Source of the DNA: Streptomyces platensis
Lineage (GTDB): Bacteria > Actinomycetota > Actinomycetes > Streptomycetales > Streptomycetaceae
NCBI RefSeq assembly: GCF_008704855.1
Contig: NZ_CP023691.1
Location: forward strand, 3,906,001 to 3,970,000
DNA length: 64,000 bases
Reading direction: 5' to 3'
Part shown: in pieces, positions 52,984 to 62,035 of the stretch
Layout: each line of letters begins with the position of its first letter
Numbering within the stretch: position 1 is the first letter of the stretch
Made by a program: the position numbers and the translations under genes
The notes under the pieces: model-generated
Database searches by the model: none
What the model saw: the letters and a program-made list of their open reading frames with translations, nothing else
What the model was told of the DNA's origin: nothing

Positions 52984-53585
52984 TACGCGGTCACCCCGGC
53001 ACGCGCCCGCAGCAGAGCGGCGGGAGCAACGTCCTCCAGCGGCAGGCCACGACGGGCCGCGATCTCCTCGGGGCGCTGAAGGCCCTGAAGCGCGGTCACC
53101 GTGGCGTGCACGATGTTGATCGGGTTCGACGAACCGAGCGACTTGCTCAGCACGTCGTGGATGCCCGCGCACTCCAGAACGGCACGCACGGGGCCACCGG
53201 CGATCACACCGGTACCGGGGGAAGCCGGCTTGAGCAGGACGACGCCCGCAGCCTTCTCGCCCTGGATGGGGTGAGGGATGGTGCCCTGGATACGGGGGAC
53301 CTTGAAGAAGTTCTTCTTGGCCTCTTCCACGCCCTTGGCGATGGCAGCCGGAACTTCCTTGGCCTTGCCGTAACCGACACCTACGGTGCCGTCACCATCG
53401 CCCACCACGACCAGCGCGGTGAAGCTGAAGCGACGGCCACCCTTGACAACCTTGGCGACACGGTTGATCGCGACAACGCGCTCAACGTATGCGGTCTTCT
53501 CGGCGGCAGCGCCACCGTCGCGACCCTTCCGGTCCCGCCGCTCGCCGCCACCGGCACCGCTCCCGCGGCGCTGGGGTCCAGCCAT
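52983..53585 (-). CDS. rpsE: 30S ribosomal protein S5 (uS5)
   Basis: The 200-residue protein has the S5 double-stranded-RNA fold (VVKGGRRFSFTALVVVGDGD) and VIAGGPVRAVLE. The Gly/Arg-rich N-terminal extension is typical of actinobacteria. It overlaps rpmD by one base. Confidence 0.97.
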   Translation of the reverse strand: MAGPQRRGSGAGGGERRDRKGRDGGAAAEKTAYVERVVAINRVAKVVKGGRRFSFTALVVVGDGDGTVGVGYGKAKEVPAAIAKGVEEAKKNFFKVPRIQGTIPHPIQGEKAAGVVLLKPASPGTGVIAGGPVRAVLECAGIHDVLSKSLGSSNPINIVHATVTALQGLQRPEEIAARRGLPLEDVAPAALLRARAGVTA

Positions 53586-53631
53586 TGGATTTACCTCTCT
53601 CTGTTACGTCCGCTAGCTCCGGAACCGGGGC

Positions 53632-54015
53632 TTAGAACTTCAGCCCGGCTTCGCGGGCGGCGTCGGCCAGAGCGGCAATCCGCCCGGCGTACTGCTTGCC
53701 ACCACGGTCGAACACGACGGCCTCGACACCGGCGGCCTTGGCACGCTCGGCGACCAGGGAGCCGACCTTCTGGGCCTGAGCGCTCTTGTCGCCCTCGCCA
53801 CCACGGATCGACGCGTCCAGGGTCGACGCCGAGGCCAGCGTGTGGCCCGCGATGTCGTCGATGACCTGAGCGGTGATGCCACGGTTGGACCGCGTCACCA
53901 CCAGACGCGGACGCTCCGGGGTACCCGAAATCCGCTTACGGATGCGGATGTGGCGGCGCTTCGCAGCGGCCCGCTTGTAAGCGTCGCCCTTGGCGATCTT
54001 CACACCGTATGCCAT
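53632..54015 (-). CDS. rplR: 50S ribosomal protein L18 (uL18)
   Basis: The 127-residue 5S rRNA-binding protein has RHIRIRKRISGTPERPRLVV and the C-terminal DRGGKQYAGRIAALADAARE. It lies three bases from rplF. Confidence 0.97.
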   Translation of the reverse strand: MAYGVKIAKGDAYKRAAAKRRHIRIRKRISGTPERPRLVVTRSNRGITAQVIDDIAGHTLASASTLDASIRGGEGDKSAQAQKVGSLVAERAKAAGVEAVVFDRGGKQYAGRIAALADAAREAGLKF

Positions 54016-54018
54016 GGC

Positions 54019-54558
54019 TTACTTACCAGCCTTTCCGACCTTGCGGCGGATGACCTCGCCGGCGTACTTGACGCCCTTGGCCTTGTACGGGTCAGGCTTG
54101 CGCAGCTTGCGGATGTTCGCCGCAACCTCGCCGACCTTCTGCTTGTCGATGCCCTCGACGCTGAGCTTGGTCGGGGACTCGACCTTGAAGGAGATGCCCT
54201 CGGGGGCCTCGATCAGGATCGGGTGGCTGTAGCCCAGGGAGAACTCCAGGTTGGAGCCCTTCGCCTGGACGCGGTAACCGACACCGCTGATCTCGAGCGC
54301 CTTGCTGTAGCCCTGGGTCACGCCGGTGATCATGTTCGCCACCAGCGTGCGGGACAGGCCGTGCAGGGCCTTGTTCTGACGCTCGTCGTTCGGGCGGGAG
54401 ACGGTGATCACACCGTCCTCACCCTTGGCGACCTCGATGGGCGCCGCGACGGTGTGCGAGAGGGAACCCTTGGGGCCCTTCACCGCGACCGTACGGCCCT
54501 CGATGGTGACGTCCACACCAGCGGGAACCTGGATGGGCAGCTTGCCAATACGCGACAT
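54019..54558 (-). CDS. rplF: 50S ribosomal protein L6 (uL6)
   Basis: The 179-residue protein has two L6 repeats and the C-terminal rRNA-binding motif (RKPDPYKAKGVKYAGEVIRR). It sits between rpsH and rplR. Confidence 0.97.
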   Translation of the reverse strand: MSRIGKLPIQVPAGVDVTIEGRTVAVKGPKGSLSHTVAAPIEVAKGEDGVITVSRPNDERQNKALHGLSRTLVANMITGVTQGYSKALEISGVGYRVQAKGSNLEFSLGYSHPILIEAPEGISFKVESPTKLSVEGIDKQKVGEVAANIRKLRKPDPYKAKGVKYAGEVIRRKVGKAGK

Positions 54559-54580
54559 TAGCTATTCCTCCGTTCCCTGG

Positions 54581-54979
54581 TTACCAGACGTAGGCGAGGA
54601 CTTCCCCACCCACGCCCTTCTTGCTGGCCTGCTGACCGGTCAGGAGACCGTGGGACGTGGAGATGATCGCCACGCCCAGGCCGCCGAGGACCTTCGGCAG
54701 GTTGGTGGACTTTGCGTAGACCCGCAGGCCCGGCTTCGAAATCCGCTTGATGCCGGCGATCGAGCGCTCGCGGTTCGGGCCGAACTTCAGCTCGAGGACG
54801 AGGTTCTTGCCAACCTCGGCGTCCTCGACGCGCCAGCCGGTGATGTAGCCCTCCTGCTGGAGGATCTCCGCGATGTGCGACTTGATCTTGCTGTGCGGCA
54901 TCACGACGGTGTCGTGGTACGCCGAGTTCGCGTTACGCAGACGGGTCAGCATGTCTGCGATGGGATCAGTCATGGTCAT
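54581..54979 (-). CDS. rpsH: 30S ribosomal protein S8 (uS8)
   Basis: The 132-residue protein has DPIADMLTRLRNANSAYHD and the C-terminal VLGGLGVAIISTSHGLLT. Two starts (MTMTDP or MTDP) are possible; the first is used. Confidence 0.97.
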   Translation of the reverse strand: MTMTDPIADMLTRLRNANSAYHDTVVMPHSKIKSHIAEILQQEGYITGWRVEDAEVGKNLVLELKFGPNRERSIAGIKRISKPGLRVYAKSTNLPKVLGGLGVAIISTSHGLLTGQQASKKGVGGEVLAYVW

Positions 54980-55124
54980 GAATTGGCCTTCGGCCTCTCT
55001 CGCCGGGGTTTCCTATGTGCGCCATCCCTCTCCCCGATCAGAGTCGGGACGGGTGCGGCGCGGGGACCTACGGCGTAGTAAGCGACTTTATGCGGGCTCG
55101 GCCCGCGGTCGGTCTCGGGCGGCG

Positions 55125-55171
55125 GGGCGCCCAAACCCTTCTACCCTACGGGAAGAAGAGGTGGGGCGCCC
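55125..55171. other. Nested hairpin in the rpsH-rpsN spacer
   Basis: GGGCGCCC (55125-55132) pairs with an identical palindrome at 55164-55171, enclosing CTTCT/AGAAG (55138-55142 and 55154-55158) and CCC/GGG. It lies in the unusually long 238-bp gap inside the spc cluster. It may be an attenuator or processing site. Confidence 0.45.
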
Positions 55172-55217
55172 ACCGGCCGAATGCTTACCGAGAGCCCTGG
55201 TCATCCCAATGAAGGGA

Positions 55218-55403
55218 TTACCAGGAGCTCTTGGTCACGCCCGGCAGCTCGCCACGGTGAGCCATCTCACGAAGGCACACGCGGCACAGGCCGAACTTGC
55301 GGTAAACGGAGTGCGGACGGCCGCAGCGCTGGCAGCGGGTGTACGCGCGCACACCGAACTTCGGCTTGCGAGCAGCCTTGGCAATCAGAGCCTTCTTCGC
55401 CAT
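55218..55403 (-). CDS. rpsN: 30S ribosomal protein S14 (uS14), zinc-binding type Z
   Basis: The 61-residue short form has the zinc ligands CQRC and CRVC, so it is the zinc-dependent paralogue. I chose the ATG giving MAKKALIAK; an upstream in-frame ATG is three codons away. It lies five bases from rplE. Confidence 0.96.
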   Translation of the reverse strand: MAKKALIAKAARKPKFGVRAYTRCQRCGRPHSVYRKFGLCRVCLREMAHRGELPGVTKSSW

Positions 55404-55408
55404 CTCGC

Positions 55409-55969
55409 TCACGCCTCCTTGAACGGGAAGCCGAGGTGACGAAGGAGAGCGCGGCCCTCATCGTCGTTGGTCGCCGTGGTGACCACGGTGATGTCCATAC
55501 CCCGGGTACGGTCGATCTTGTCCTGGTCGATCTCGTGGAACATGACCTGCTCGGTGAGACCGAAGGTGTAGTTGCCCCGACCGTCGAACTGCTTCGGGGA
55601 CAGACCACGGAAGTCGCGGATGCGCGGCAGCGCGAGCGACAGCAGGCGGTCCAGGAACTCCCACATGCGGTCACCGCGGAGGGTGACGTGGGCACCGATC
55701 GGCTGGCCCTCACGCAGCTTGAACTGCGCGATGGACTTACGGGCCTTGGTGACGGCCGGCTTCTGGCCGGTGATCGTGGTGAGGTCGCGGATGGCGCCCT
55801 CGATCAGCTTGGAGTCGCGGGCGGCGTCGCCCACACCCATGTTGACCACGATCTTGGTCAGACCGGGGATCTGCATGACGTTCTCGTACGAGAACTCGTC
55901 CTTCAGCTTCCCGGCGATCTCTTCGCGGTAGCGCGTCTTCAGACGCGGCGCGTTGGTGGTGGCAGTCAT
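55409..55969 (-). CDS. rplE: 50S ribosomal protein L5 (uL5)
   Basis: The 186-residue 5S rRNA binder has IPGLTKIVVNMGVGDAARDS and a C-terminus ending HLGFPFKEA. It overlaps rplX by one base. Confidence 0.97.
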   Translation of the reverse strand: MTATTNAPRLKTRYREEIAGKLKDEFSYENVMQIPGLTKIVVNMGVGDAARDSKLIEGAIRDLTTITGQKPAVTKARKSIAQFKLREGQPIGAHVTLRGDRMWEFLDRLLSLALPRIRDFRGLSPKQFDGRGNYTFGLTEQVMFHEIDQDKIDRTRGMDITVVTTATNDDEGRALLRHLGFPFKEA

Positions 55970-56292
55970 CAGATGTCCTCACCGGTCCGCTTGGCAACGC
56001 GGATCTTGTTGCCCTCGTCGTCGAAGCGGTATCCGACGCGGGTAACGACCTTGTTGCCGTCCTTCTCCACAACCAGCTGAACATTGCTGACGTGGACAGG
56101 GGCCTCGGTCGTCACGATGCCGCCGGTCTTCGAACCACGAGCGGTCTGGCCGGCCTTGGTGTGCTTCTTGACCCGGTTGACACCCTCGACCAGGACACGG
56201 TCCTCGCGGGGGAAGGCCTGGATGACCTTGCCCTGCTTGCCCTTGTCCTTACCGGTGATGACCTGGACCAGGTCGCCCTTCTTGATCTTCAT
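55969..56292 (-). CDS. rplX: 50S ribosomal protein L24 (uL24)
   Basis: The 107-residue assembly initiator has the KOW motif (KKGDLVQVITGKDKGKQGKV). It is three bases from rplN. Confidence 0.97.
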   Translation of the reverse strand: MKIKKGDLVQVITGKDKGKQGKVIQAFPREDRVLVEGVNRVKKHTKAGQTARGSKTGGIVTTEAPVHVSNVQLVVEKDGNKVVTRVGYRFDDEGNKIRVAKRTGEDI

Positions 56293-56295
56293 CGG

Positions 56296-56664
56296 TTACA
56301 GCACCTCCGGCGCGAGCGAGATGATCTTCATGAACTTCTTCTCGCGCAGCTCCCGGCCCACGGGGCCGAAGATGCGGGTGCCGCGGGGGTCGCCATCGTT
56401 CTTGAGGATGACGGCCGCGTTCTCGTCGAAGCGGATGTACGAGCCGTCCGGACGGCGGCGCTCCTTGACGGTGCGAACGATGACCGCCTTGATGACGTCA
56501 CCCTTCTTCACGTTGCCACCGGGGATCGCGTCCTTCACGGTGGCGACGATGACGTCACCGATGCCCGCGTAGCGGCGACCGGAACCACCGAGAACACGAA
56601 TGCAAAGGATTTCCTTCGCACCAGTGTTGTCGGCGACACGCAGTCGCGACTCCTGCTGGATCAC
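56296..56664 (-). CDS. rplN: 50S ribosomal protein L14 (uL14)
   Basis: The 122-residue protein has MIQQESRLRVADNTGAKEI and the KGDVIKAVIVRT core. It lies 106 bp after rpsQ; that gap has a GC-rich repeat of CCCTAG-type bases but no clear gene. Confidence 0.97.
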   Translation of the reverse strand: MIQQESRLRVADNTGAKEILCIRVLGGSGRRYAGIGDVIVATVKDAIPGGNVKKGDVIKAVIVRTVKERRRPDGSYIRFDENAAVILKNDGDPRGTRIFGPVGRELREKKFMKIISLAPEVL

Positions 56665-56770
56665 GTCTATCTCCTGTTTGTCTGCCGGTTCCCGGCAGGG
56701 GCTTTCCTCTGACGAGTGGGCCCCTGCCGAGCCTGGCGGAACTGTTCCTAGGGGGTCCCCCTAGGAGGGA

Positions 56771-57052
56771 TTACTTGGCCTTCTCGAGGATCTCGACGAT
56801 GCGCCAGCGCTTGGTGGCGGACAGCGGCCGGGTCTCCATCAGGAGGACGCGGTCGCCGACGCCGGCAGCGTTCTGCTCGTCGTGCGCCTTGAGCTTGTTG
56901 GTACGGCGGATGACCTTGCCGTACAGCGCGTGCTTGACGCGGTCCTCGACAGCGACGACGACAGTCTTGTCCATCTTGTCGCTGACGACGAGACCCTCAC
57001 GGGTCTTGCGGAAACCGCGCTCGTTCGTCTCAGTCACATTCTTCTCGCTCAT
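56771..57052 (-). CDS. rpsQ: 30S ribosomal protein S17 (uS17)
   Basis: The 93-residue OB-fold protein has VVSDKMDKTVVVAVEDRVKH. It overlaps rpmC by one base. Confidence 0.97.
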   Translation of the reverse strand: MSEKNVTETNERGFRKTREGLVVSDKMDKTVVVAVEDRVKHALYGKVIRRTNKLKAHDEQNAAGVGDRVLLMETRPLSATKRWRIVEILEKAK

Positions 57053-57276
57053 CAGGCGCTCTCCACCGTCTCGATGCCCAGCTCGCGCTCACGCATCAGG
57101 GTGTAGATCCGGGCGATGTCCTTACGGACGGACTTGAGCCGACCGTGGTTCTCAAGCTGTCCGGTCGCCGCCTGGAAGCGGAGGTTGAACAGCTCCTCCT
57201 TGGCCTCACGAAGCTTGCCGACGAGGTCCTCGTCATTCAGCTCGCGCAGCTCGGTCGCCTTGATACCGGCCGCCAT
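57052..57276 (-). CDS. rpmC: 50S ribosomal protein L29 (uL29)
   Basis: The 74-residue two-helix protein has ATELRELNDEDLVGKLREAK and lies at the tunnel exit. The ATG at 57276 overlaps the rplP stop; a GTG one codon earlier is possible. Confidence 0.97.
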   Translation of the reverse strand: MAAGIKATELRELNDEDLVGKLREAKEELFNLRFQAATGQLENHGRLKSVRKDIARIYTLMRERELGIETVESA

Positions 57277-57695
57277 CACGACTCACCTGCCTCGCGCCGC
57301 ACGATGCGGCACTTCATCGGAAGCTTGTGGGCGGCGCGGGTCAGCGCCTCCTTGGCAACCTTTTCGTTCGGGAAGGACAGCTCGAACATCACCCGACCGG
57401 GCTTGACGTTCGCGACCCACCACTCCGGAGAACCCTTACCGGAACCCATGCGGGTTTCGGCCGGCTTCTTCGTGAGCGGGCGGTCCGGGTAAATGTTGAT
57501 CCAGACCTTGCCGCCACGCTTGATGTGACGGGTCATCGCGATACGAGCGGACTCGATCTGACGGTTCGTCACGTAAGCCGGGGTGACGGCCTGAATGCCG
57601 TACTCACCGAAGGCCAGCTCGGTGCCACCCTTGGCCATACCGCTGCGCTTCGGGTGGTGCTGCTTGCGGTGCTTGACCCTGCGAGGGATCAGCAT
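57276..57695 (-). CDS. rplP: 50S ribosomal protein L16 (uL16)
   Basis: The 139-residue protein has MLIPRRVKHRKQHHPKRSGM and GRVMFELSF near the A-site-facing loop. It is five bases from rpsC. Confidence 0.97.
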   Translation of the reverse strand: MLIPRRVKHRKQHHPKRSGMAKGGTELAFGEYGIQAVTPAYVTNRQIESARIAMTRHIKRGGKVWINIYPDRPLTKKPAETRMGSGKGSPEWWVANVKPGRVMFELSFPNEKVAKEALTRAAHKLPMKCRIVRREAGES

Positions 57696-57700
57696 GTCGG

Positions 57701-58525
57701 TCAGGCCTCCGTTCCGGGGGTCTCCGCCGGAGCAGCGGCAGCGGCCTCGGCCTTGGGGGCCTCGGCAGCGGCGGTCTGCTGCGGCTTGCGGCCACCACGG
57801 CCGCCACGCTCGCCACCGCGGCGCGGGCGGTCGTTGCCGCCACCGCGGGCCGGGCGGTTACCCGCACGGGCGGCAGCGTTCTCGGCACGCACCTCGGCGA
57901 TGTTCTTGACGTCGCCCTTGTAGATCCAGACCTTCACACCGATGCGGCCGAAGGTGGTCTTGGCCTCGAAGAAGCCGTAGTCGACGTTCGCACGGAGCGT
58001 GTGCAGGGGCACACGGCCCTCGCGGTAGAACTCCGAGCGGGACATCTCGGCGCCGCCGAGACGGCCACCACACTGGATCTTGATGCCCTTGGCGCCGGCC
58101 TTCATCGTCGACTGCATGCTCTTACGCATGGCGCGACGGAAGGAGACGCGGGAGGACAGCTGCTCGGCGACGGCCTGGGCCACGAGCTGAGCATCGGTCT
58201 CGGGGTTCTTGACCTCGAGGATGTTCAGCTGGACCTGCTTGCCGGTCAGCTTCTCCAGCTCGCCGCGGATGCGGTCGGCCTCGGCGCCGCGGCGGCCGAT
58301 GACGATGCCCGGACGAGCGGTGTGGATGTCAACGCGGACGCGCTCACGGGTGCGCTCGATCTCCACCTTGGAGATACCGGCGCGCTCCATGCCCTTCGTC
58401 ATCATGCGACGAATGGCGACGTCTTCCTTGACGTAGTCCTTGTACAGCTTGTCGGCGTACCACCGGGACTTGAAGTCCGTCGTGACGCCGAGCCGGAACC
58501 CGTGCGGGTTTACCTTCTGGCCCAT
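57701..58525 (-). CDS. rpsC: 30S ribosomal protein S3 (uS3)
   Basis: The 274-residue protein has an N-terminal MGQKVNPHGFRLGV, a KH domain with VIGRRGAEADRIR and a long Arg/Gly/Ala-rich C-terminal tail (about 215-274). It overlaps rplV by one base. Confidence 0.97.
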   Translation of the reverse strand: MGQKVNPHGFRLGVTTDFKSRWYADKLYKDYVKEDVAIRRMMTKGMERAGISKVEIERTRERVRVDIHTARPGIVIGRRGAEADRIRGELEKLTGKQVQLNILEVKNPETDAQLVAQAVAEQLSSRVSFRRAMRKSMQSTMKAGAKGIKIQCGGRLGGAEMSRSEFYREGRVPLHTLRANVDYGFFEAKTTFGRIGVKVWIYKGDVKNIAEVRAENAAARAGNRPARGGGNDRPRRGGERGGRGGRKPQQTAAAEAPKAEAAAAAPAETPGTEA

Positions 58526-58872
58526 TACCGGGTTCCTTCCTTGCTGCTGACGACCACGGTGATGTGGCTGGTCCGCTTGCGGATCCGGTAGGCACGGCCC
58601 TGAGCACGCGGACGGAACCGCTTCAGGGTCGGGCCCTCGTCGACGTAAGCCTCGCTGATGACCAGCGTGGAGGCGTCCGTGTGGTCGTAGTTGTGTGCAG
58701 CGTTGGCAATGGCGCTGTCCAGCACCTTGCCAACCGGCACGCTCGCGGCCTGCGGGGCGAAACGCAGGACCGCCTGAGCCTCCGTGGCATCCATGCCACG
58801 GATAAGGTCCACCACGCGGCGGGCCTTCATGGGCGTGACGCGGATGTACCGCGCCTGGGCCCTGGCTTCCAT
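58525..58872 (-). CDS. rplV: 50S ribosomal protein L22 (uL22)
   Basis: The 115-residue protein has YIRVTPMKARRVVDLIRGMD and the exit-tunnel hairpin region GRAYRIRKRTSHITVV. I chose ATG 58872 with GAAGGG upstream; an in-frame ATG at 58896 is the alternative. Confidence 0.96.
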   Translation of the reverse strand: MEARAQARYIRVTPMKARRVVDLIRGMDATEAQAVLRFAPQAASVPVGKVLDSAIANAAHNYDHTDASTLVISEAYVDEGPTLKRFRPRAQGRAYRIRKRTSHITVVVSSKEGTR

Positions 58873-58915
58873 GGTTGTCCCTTCGGTGTCAGTCATAGTC
58901 TTCGCACTCCGCCGA

Positions 58916-59197
58916 TCAACGACGCCGCGACTTGCGGTCGTCCTTCTCGTGGCCGCGGAAGGTGCGGGTCGGCGCAAACTCGCCGAGCTTGTGGCCGACC
59001 ATCGACTCGGTGACGAACACCGGGACGTGCTTGCGGCCGTCGTGCACCGCGATCGTGTGGCCGAGCATGGCCGGGACGATCATGGAGCGGCGGGACCAGG
59101 TCTTGATGACGTTCTTGGTGCCGGCATCGTTCTGAACATCCACCTTCTTGGAAAGGTGGTCGTCGACGAAGGGCCCCTTCTTGAGACTGCGCGGCAT
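58916..59197 (-). CDS. rpsS: 30S ribosomal protein S19 (uS19)
   Basis: The 93-residue head protein has MPRSLKKGPFVDDHL and VPVFVTESMVGHKLGEFAPT. It lies between rplB and rplV. Confidence 0.97.
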   Translation of the reverse strand: MPRSLKKGPFVDDHLSKKVDVQNDAGTKNVIKTWSRRSMIVPAMLGHTIAVHDGRKHVPVFVTESMVGHKLGEFAPTRTFRGHEKDDRKSRRR

Positions 59198-59209
59198 CTA
59201 AACCCGCTC

Positions 59210-60046
59210 CTAGCGCTTCTTGTTCGTCTTGCGGCGGCGGACGATGTACTTGTTGCTGGCCTTCTTCGGCGAGCGAGTACGACCCTCCTTCTGACCCCAC
59301 GGCGAGACCGGGTGGCGACCACCGGAGGTCTTGCCCTCACCACCACCGTGCGGGTGGTCGACGGGGTTCATCACGACACCACGCACCGTCGGGCGGACGC
59401 CCTTCCAGCGCATACGGCCGGCCTTGCCCCAGTTGATGTTCGACTGCTCGGCGTTGCCGACCTCGCCCACAGTGGCGCGGCAGCGGACGTCGACCAGGCG
59501 GATCTCACCGGACGGCATGCGCAGGTGGGCCATGCGGCCCTCCTTCGCCAGCAGCTGCACGGAGGCACCGGCCGAACGGGCGAACTTCGCACCGCCGCCC
59601 GGACGCAGCTCGATCGCGTGGATCGTCGTACCCACGGGGATGTGGCGCAGCGGCAGGTTGTTGCCCGGCTTGATGTCGGCGCCAGGGCCGTTCTCAATCC
59701 GAGCACCCTGGACCAGGCCACGGGGCGCGATGATGTAGCGCTTCTCGCCGTCTGCGTAGTGCAGCAGCGCGATGCGCGCGGTGCGGTTCGGGTCGTACTC
59801 GATGTGCGCGACCTTGGCCGGCACGCCGTCCTTGTCGTGACGACGGAAGTCGATCACTCGGTAGGCGCGCTTGTGGCCACCGCCCTGGTGGCGAACGGTC
59901 ACACGACCGGCGTTGTTACGGCCGCCCTTGCTGTGCAGCGGGCGGACCAGCGACTTCTCCGGCGTGGACCGCGTGATCTCGACAAAGTCGGCGACGCTGG
60001 AGCCACGACGGCCCGGGGTCGTCGGCTTGTACTTGCGGATACCCAT
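59210..60046 (-). CDS. rplB: 50S ribosomal protein L2 (uL2)
   Basis: The 278-residue peptidyl-transferase-centre protein has the conserved VMNPVDHPHGGGEG histidine loop near the C-terminus. It is followed by rpsS 12 bp later. Confidence 0.98.
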   Translation of the reverse strand: MGIRKYKPTTPGRRGSSVADFVEITRSTPEKSLVRPLHSKGGRNNAGRVTVRHQGGGHKRAYRVIDFRRHDKDGVPAKVAHIEYDPNRTARIALLHYADGEKRYIIAPRGLVQGARIENGPGADIKPGNNLPLRHIPVGTTIHAIELRPGGGAKFARSAGASVQLLAKEGRMAHLRMPSGEIRLVDVRCRATVGEVGNAEQSNINWGKAGRMRWKGVRPTVRGVVMNPVDHPHGGGEGKTSGGRHPVSPWGQKEGRTRSPKKASNKYIVRRRKTNKKR

Positions 60047-60085
60047 TTCTCAGTCCTCGTCCGATTCCGGACGACTCGGACTCCG

Positions 60086-60409
60086 TTAGGAGACCGGGCC
60101 GCCGAAGATGTCGATACGGTCGCCCTCGGCGAGGGTCACGATGGCGCGCTTGGTGTCTGCGCGCTTGCCGTAACCGGTGCGGGTGCGCTTGCGCTTGCCC
60201 TGCCGGTTGATCGTGTTGACCCCGGTGACCTTGACCGAGAAGACCGCCTCGACGGCCTGCTTGATCTGGGTCTTGTTCGAGCCCGGCGCGACGATGAACG
60301 TGTACTTGTTCTCGTCCAGCAGGGCGTAGCTCTTCTCCGAGACAACCGGCTTGACGAGAACGTCGCGCGGGTCCGAGAAGGTCTTGCTGGTGACGACGGC
60401 CTCACTCAT
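60086..60409 (-). CDS. rplW: 50S ribosomal protein L23 (uL23)
   Basis: The 107-residue tunnel-exit protein has VSEKSYALLDENKYTF and VNTINRQGKRKRT. It overlaps rplD by one base. Confidence 0.97.
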   Translation of the reverse strand: MSEAVVTSKTFSDPRDVLVKPVVSEKSYALLDENKYTFIVAPGSNKTQIKQAVEAVFSVKVTGVNTINRQGKRKRTRTGYGKRADTKRAIVTLAEGDRIDIFGGPVS

Positions 60410-61059
60410 CAGGCGTCGCTCCCTTCGGTCTCAGCGGCCTTGGGGCCAGACACGAAGGACTCGAAGGCGGCCTTGGTGAAGACCACGTCGTCGGAGACGA
60501 GCACGTCGTACGTGTTCAGCTGGCCCGGCTCCAGGATGTGAACCTGGGGCAGGTTGCGGGCGGACAGCCACGCGGCCTCGTCGCTGCGCTCGGCGACCAG
60601 GAGCACGTTCTTGCGCTCGCTGACCTTGCCGAGGAGAGTCTTGGCGGCCTTGGTGGAGATGTCGCCCTCGACCACGCCGGCAACGACGTGGATACGGCTG
60701 TTGCGGGCCCGGTCGGTGAGGGCACCGCGCAGGGCGGCAACCTTCATCTTCTTCGGGGTCCGCTGGCTGTAGTCACGCGGCACGGGGCCGTGAACGATGC
60801 CACCGCCGGCGAACTGCGGCGCACGGGTCGAACCCTGGCGCGCGCGGCCGGTGCCCTTCTGGCGGTACGGCTTCTTGCCACCGCCGCGGACCTCGCCGCG
60901 AGTCTTGGTCTTGTGCGTGCCCTGACGGGCAGCGGCCAGCTGCGCGACAACGACCTGGTGGATCAGCGGAACGCTGACCTTGGCGTCGAAGATCTCCGTG
61001 GGGAGCTCGACGCTACCGGCCTTGTCGCCTGCCGGCGAAAGGATGTCAATGGTGCTCAT
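60409..61059 (-). CDS. rplD: 50S ribosomal protein L4 (uL4)
   Basis: The 216-residue protein has the tunnel loop KPYRQKGTGRARQGSTRAPQ. In some bacteria L4 also controls the S10 operon. It lies eight bases after rplC. Confidence 0.97.
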   Translation of the reverse strand: MSTIDILSPAGDKAGSVELPTEIFDAKVSVPLIHQVVVAQLAAARQGTHKTKTRGEVRGGGKKPYRQKGTGRARQGSTRAPQFAGGGIVHGPVPRDYSQRTPKKMKVAALRGALTDRARNSRIHVVAGVVEGDISTKAAKTLLGKVSERKNVLLVAERSDEAAWLSARNLPQVHILEPGQLNTYDVLVSDDVVFTKAAFESFVSGPKAAETEGSDA

Positions 61060-61067
61060 CGGTTACC

Positions 61068-61712
61068 TCAGGCCCCCTTGGCCGCGGTACGGACCAGGAC
61101 GAGGCCGCCGTTCGGACCAGGAACTGCGCCCTTGATGAGCAGCAGGCCCTTCTCCGCGTCAACGGCATGGACGGTCAGGTTCTGGGTGGTGACCCGCTCA
61201 TTGCCCATACGGCCGGCCATCCGCATGCCCTTGAACACGCGGCCCGGGGTGGCGCAGCCACCGATGGAGCCAGGCTTACGGTGCACGCGGTGGGCACCGT
61301 GGGAGGCCTTGCCGCCATGGAAGCCGTGACGCTTCATGACACCGGCGAAGCCCTTGCCCTTGCTCTTGCCGGTCACGTCCACCTTGACGCCGGACTCGAA
61401 GGTCTCAGCGGTCAGCTCCTGGCCGAGGGTGTACTCGCCGGCGTCGGCGGTACGGACCTCGACGAGGTGACGACGGGGGGTGACGTCGGCCTTCGCGAAG
61501 TGGCCCTTGAGGGGCTTGTTCACCTTGCGCGGGTCGATCTCGCCGAAGGCGATCTGGACGGAGTCGTAGCCGTCCTGGTCATTGGTGCGCACCTGGGTAA
61601 CGACACAGGGGCCGGCCTTGACCACAGTGACCGGGACGACACGGTTGTTCTCGTCCCAGACCTGGGTCATGCCGAGCTTCTCGCCCAGGATGCCCTTGAT
61701 CTGCTTAGCCAT
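61068..61712 (-). CDS. rplC: 50S ribosomal protein L3 (uL3)
   Basis: The 214-residue protein has GILGEKLGMTQVWDE at the start and the central extension loop (GKGFAGVMKRHGFHGGKASH). It is the second gene of the S10 operon. Confidence 0.97.
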   Translation of the reverse strand: MAKQIKGILGEKLGMTQVWDENNRVVPVTVVKAGPCVVTQVRTNDQDGYDSVQIAFGEIDPRKVNKPLKGHFAKADVTPRRHLVEVRTADAGEYTLGQELTAETFESGVKVDVTGKSKGKGFAGVMKRHGFHGGKASHGAHRVHRKPGSIGGCATPGRVFKGMRMAGRMGNERVTTQNLTVHAVDAEKGLLLIKGAVPGPNGGLVLVRTAAKGA

Positions 61713-61726
61713 CTCTTCCGCGCCTC

Positions 61727-62035
61727 TCAGAGCTTGATCTCGATGTCAACGCCGGCCGGAAGGTCCAGGCGCATCAGCGAGTCAACGGTCTTGGGCGTCG
61801 GGTCGAGGATGTCGATCAGGCGCTTGTGCGTGCGCATCTCGAAGTGCTCGCGCGCGTCCTTGTACTTGTGCGGCGACTTGATGACGCAGTACACGTTCTT
61901 TTCAGTGGGCAGCGGCACCGGGCCCGCGACCGACGCACCAGTACGGGTCACCGTCTCGACGATCTTCTTCGCCGAAGAGTCGATGACCTCGTGGTCGTAG
62001 GCCTTGAGCCGGATGCGGATCTTCTGTCCCGCCAT
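61727..62035 (-). CDS. rpsJ: 30S ribosomal protein S10 (uS10)
   Basis: The 102-residue protein (AGQKIRIRLKAYDHEVIDSS) is the first gene of the S10 operon. It is preceded by a 479-bp spacer that separates it from tuf. Confidence 0.98.
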   Translation of the reverse strand: MAGQKIRIRLKAYDHEVIDSSAKKIVETVTRTGASVAGPVPLPTEKNVYCVIKSPHKYKDAREHFEMRTHKRLIDILDPTPKTVDSLMRLDLPAGVDIEIKL

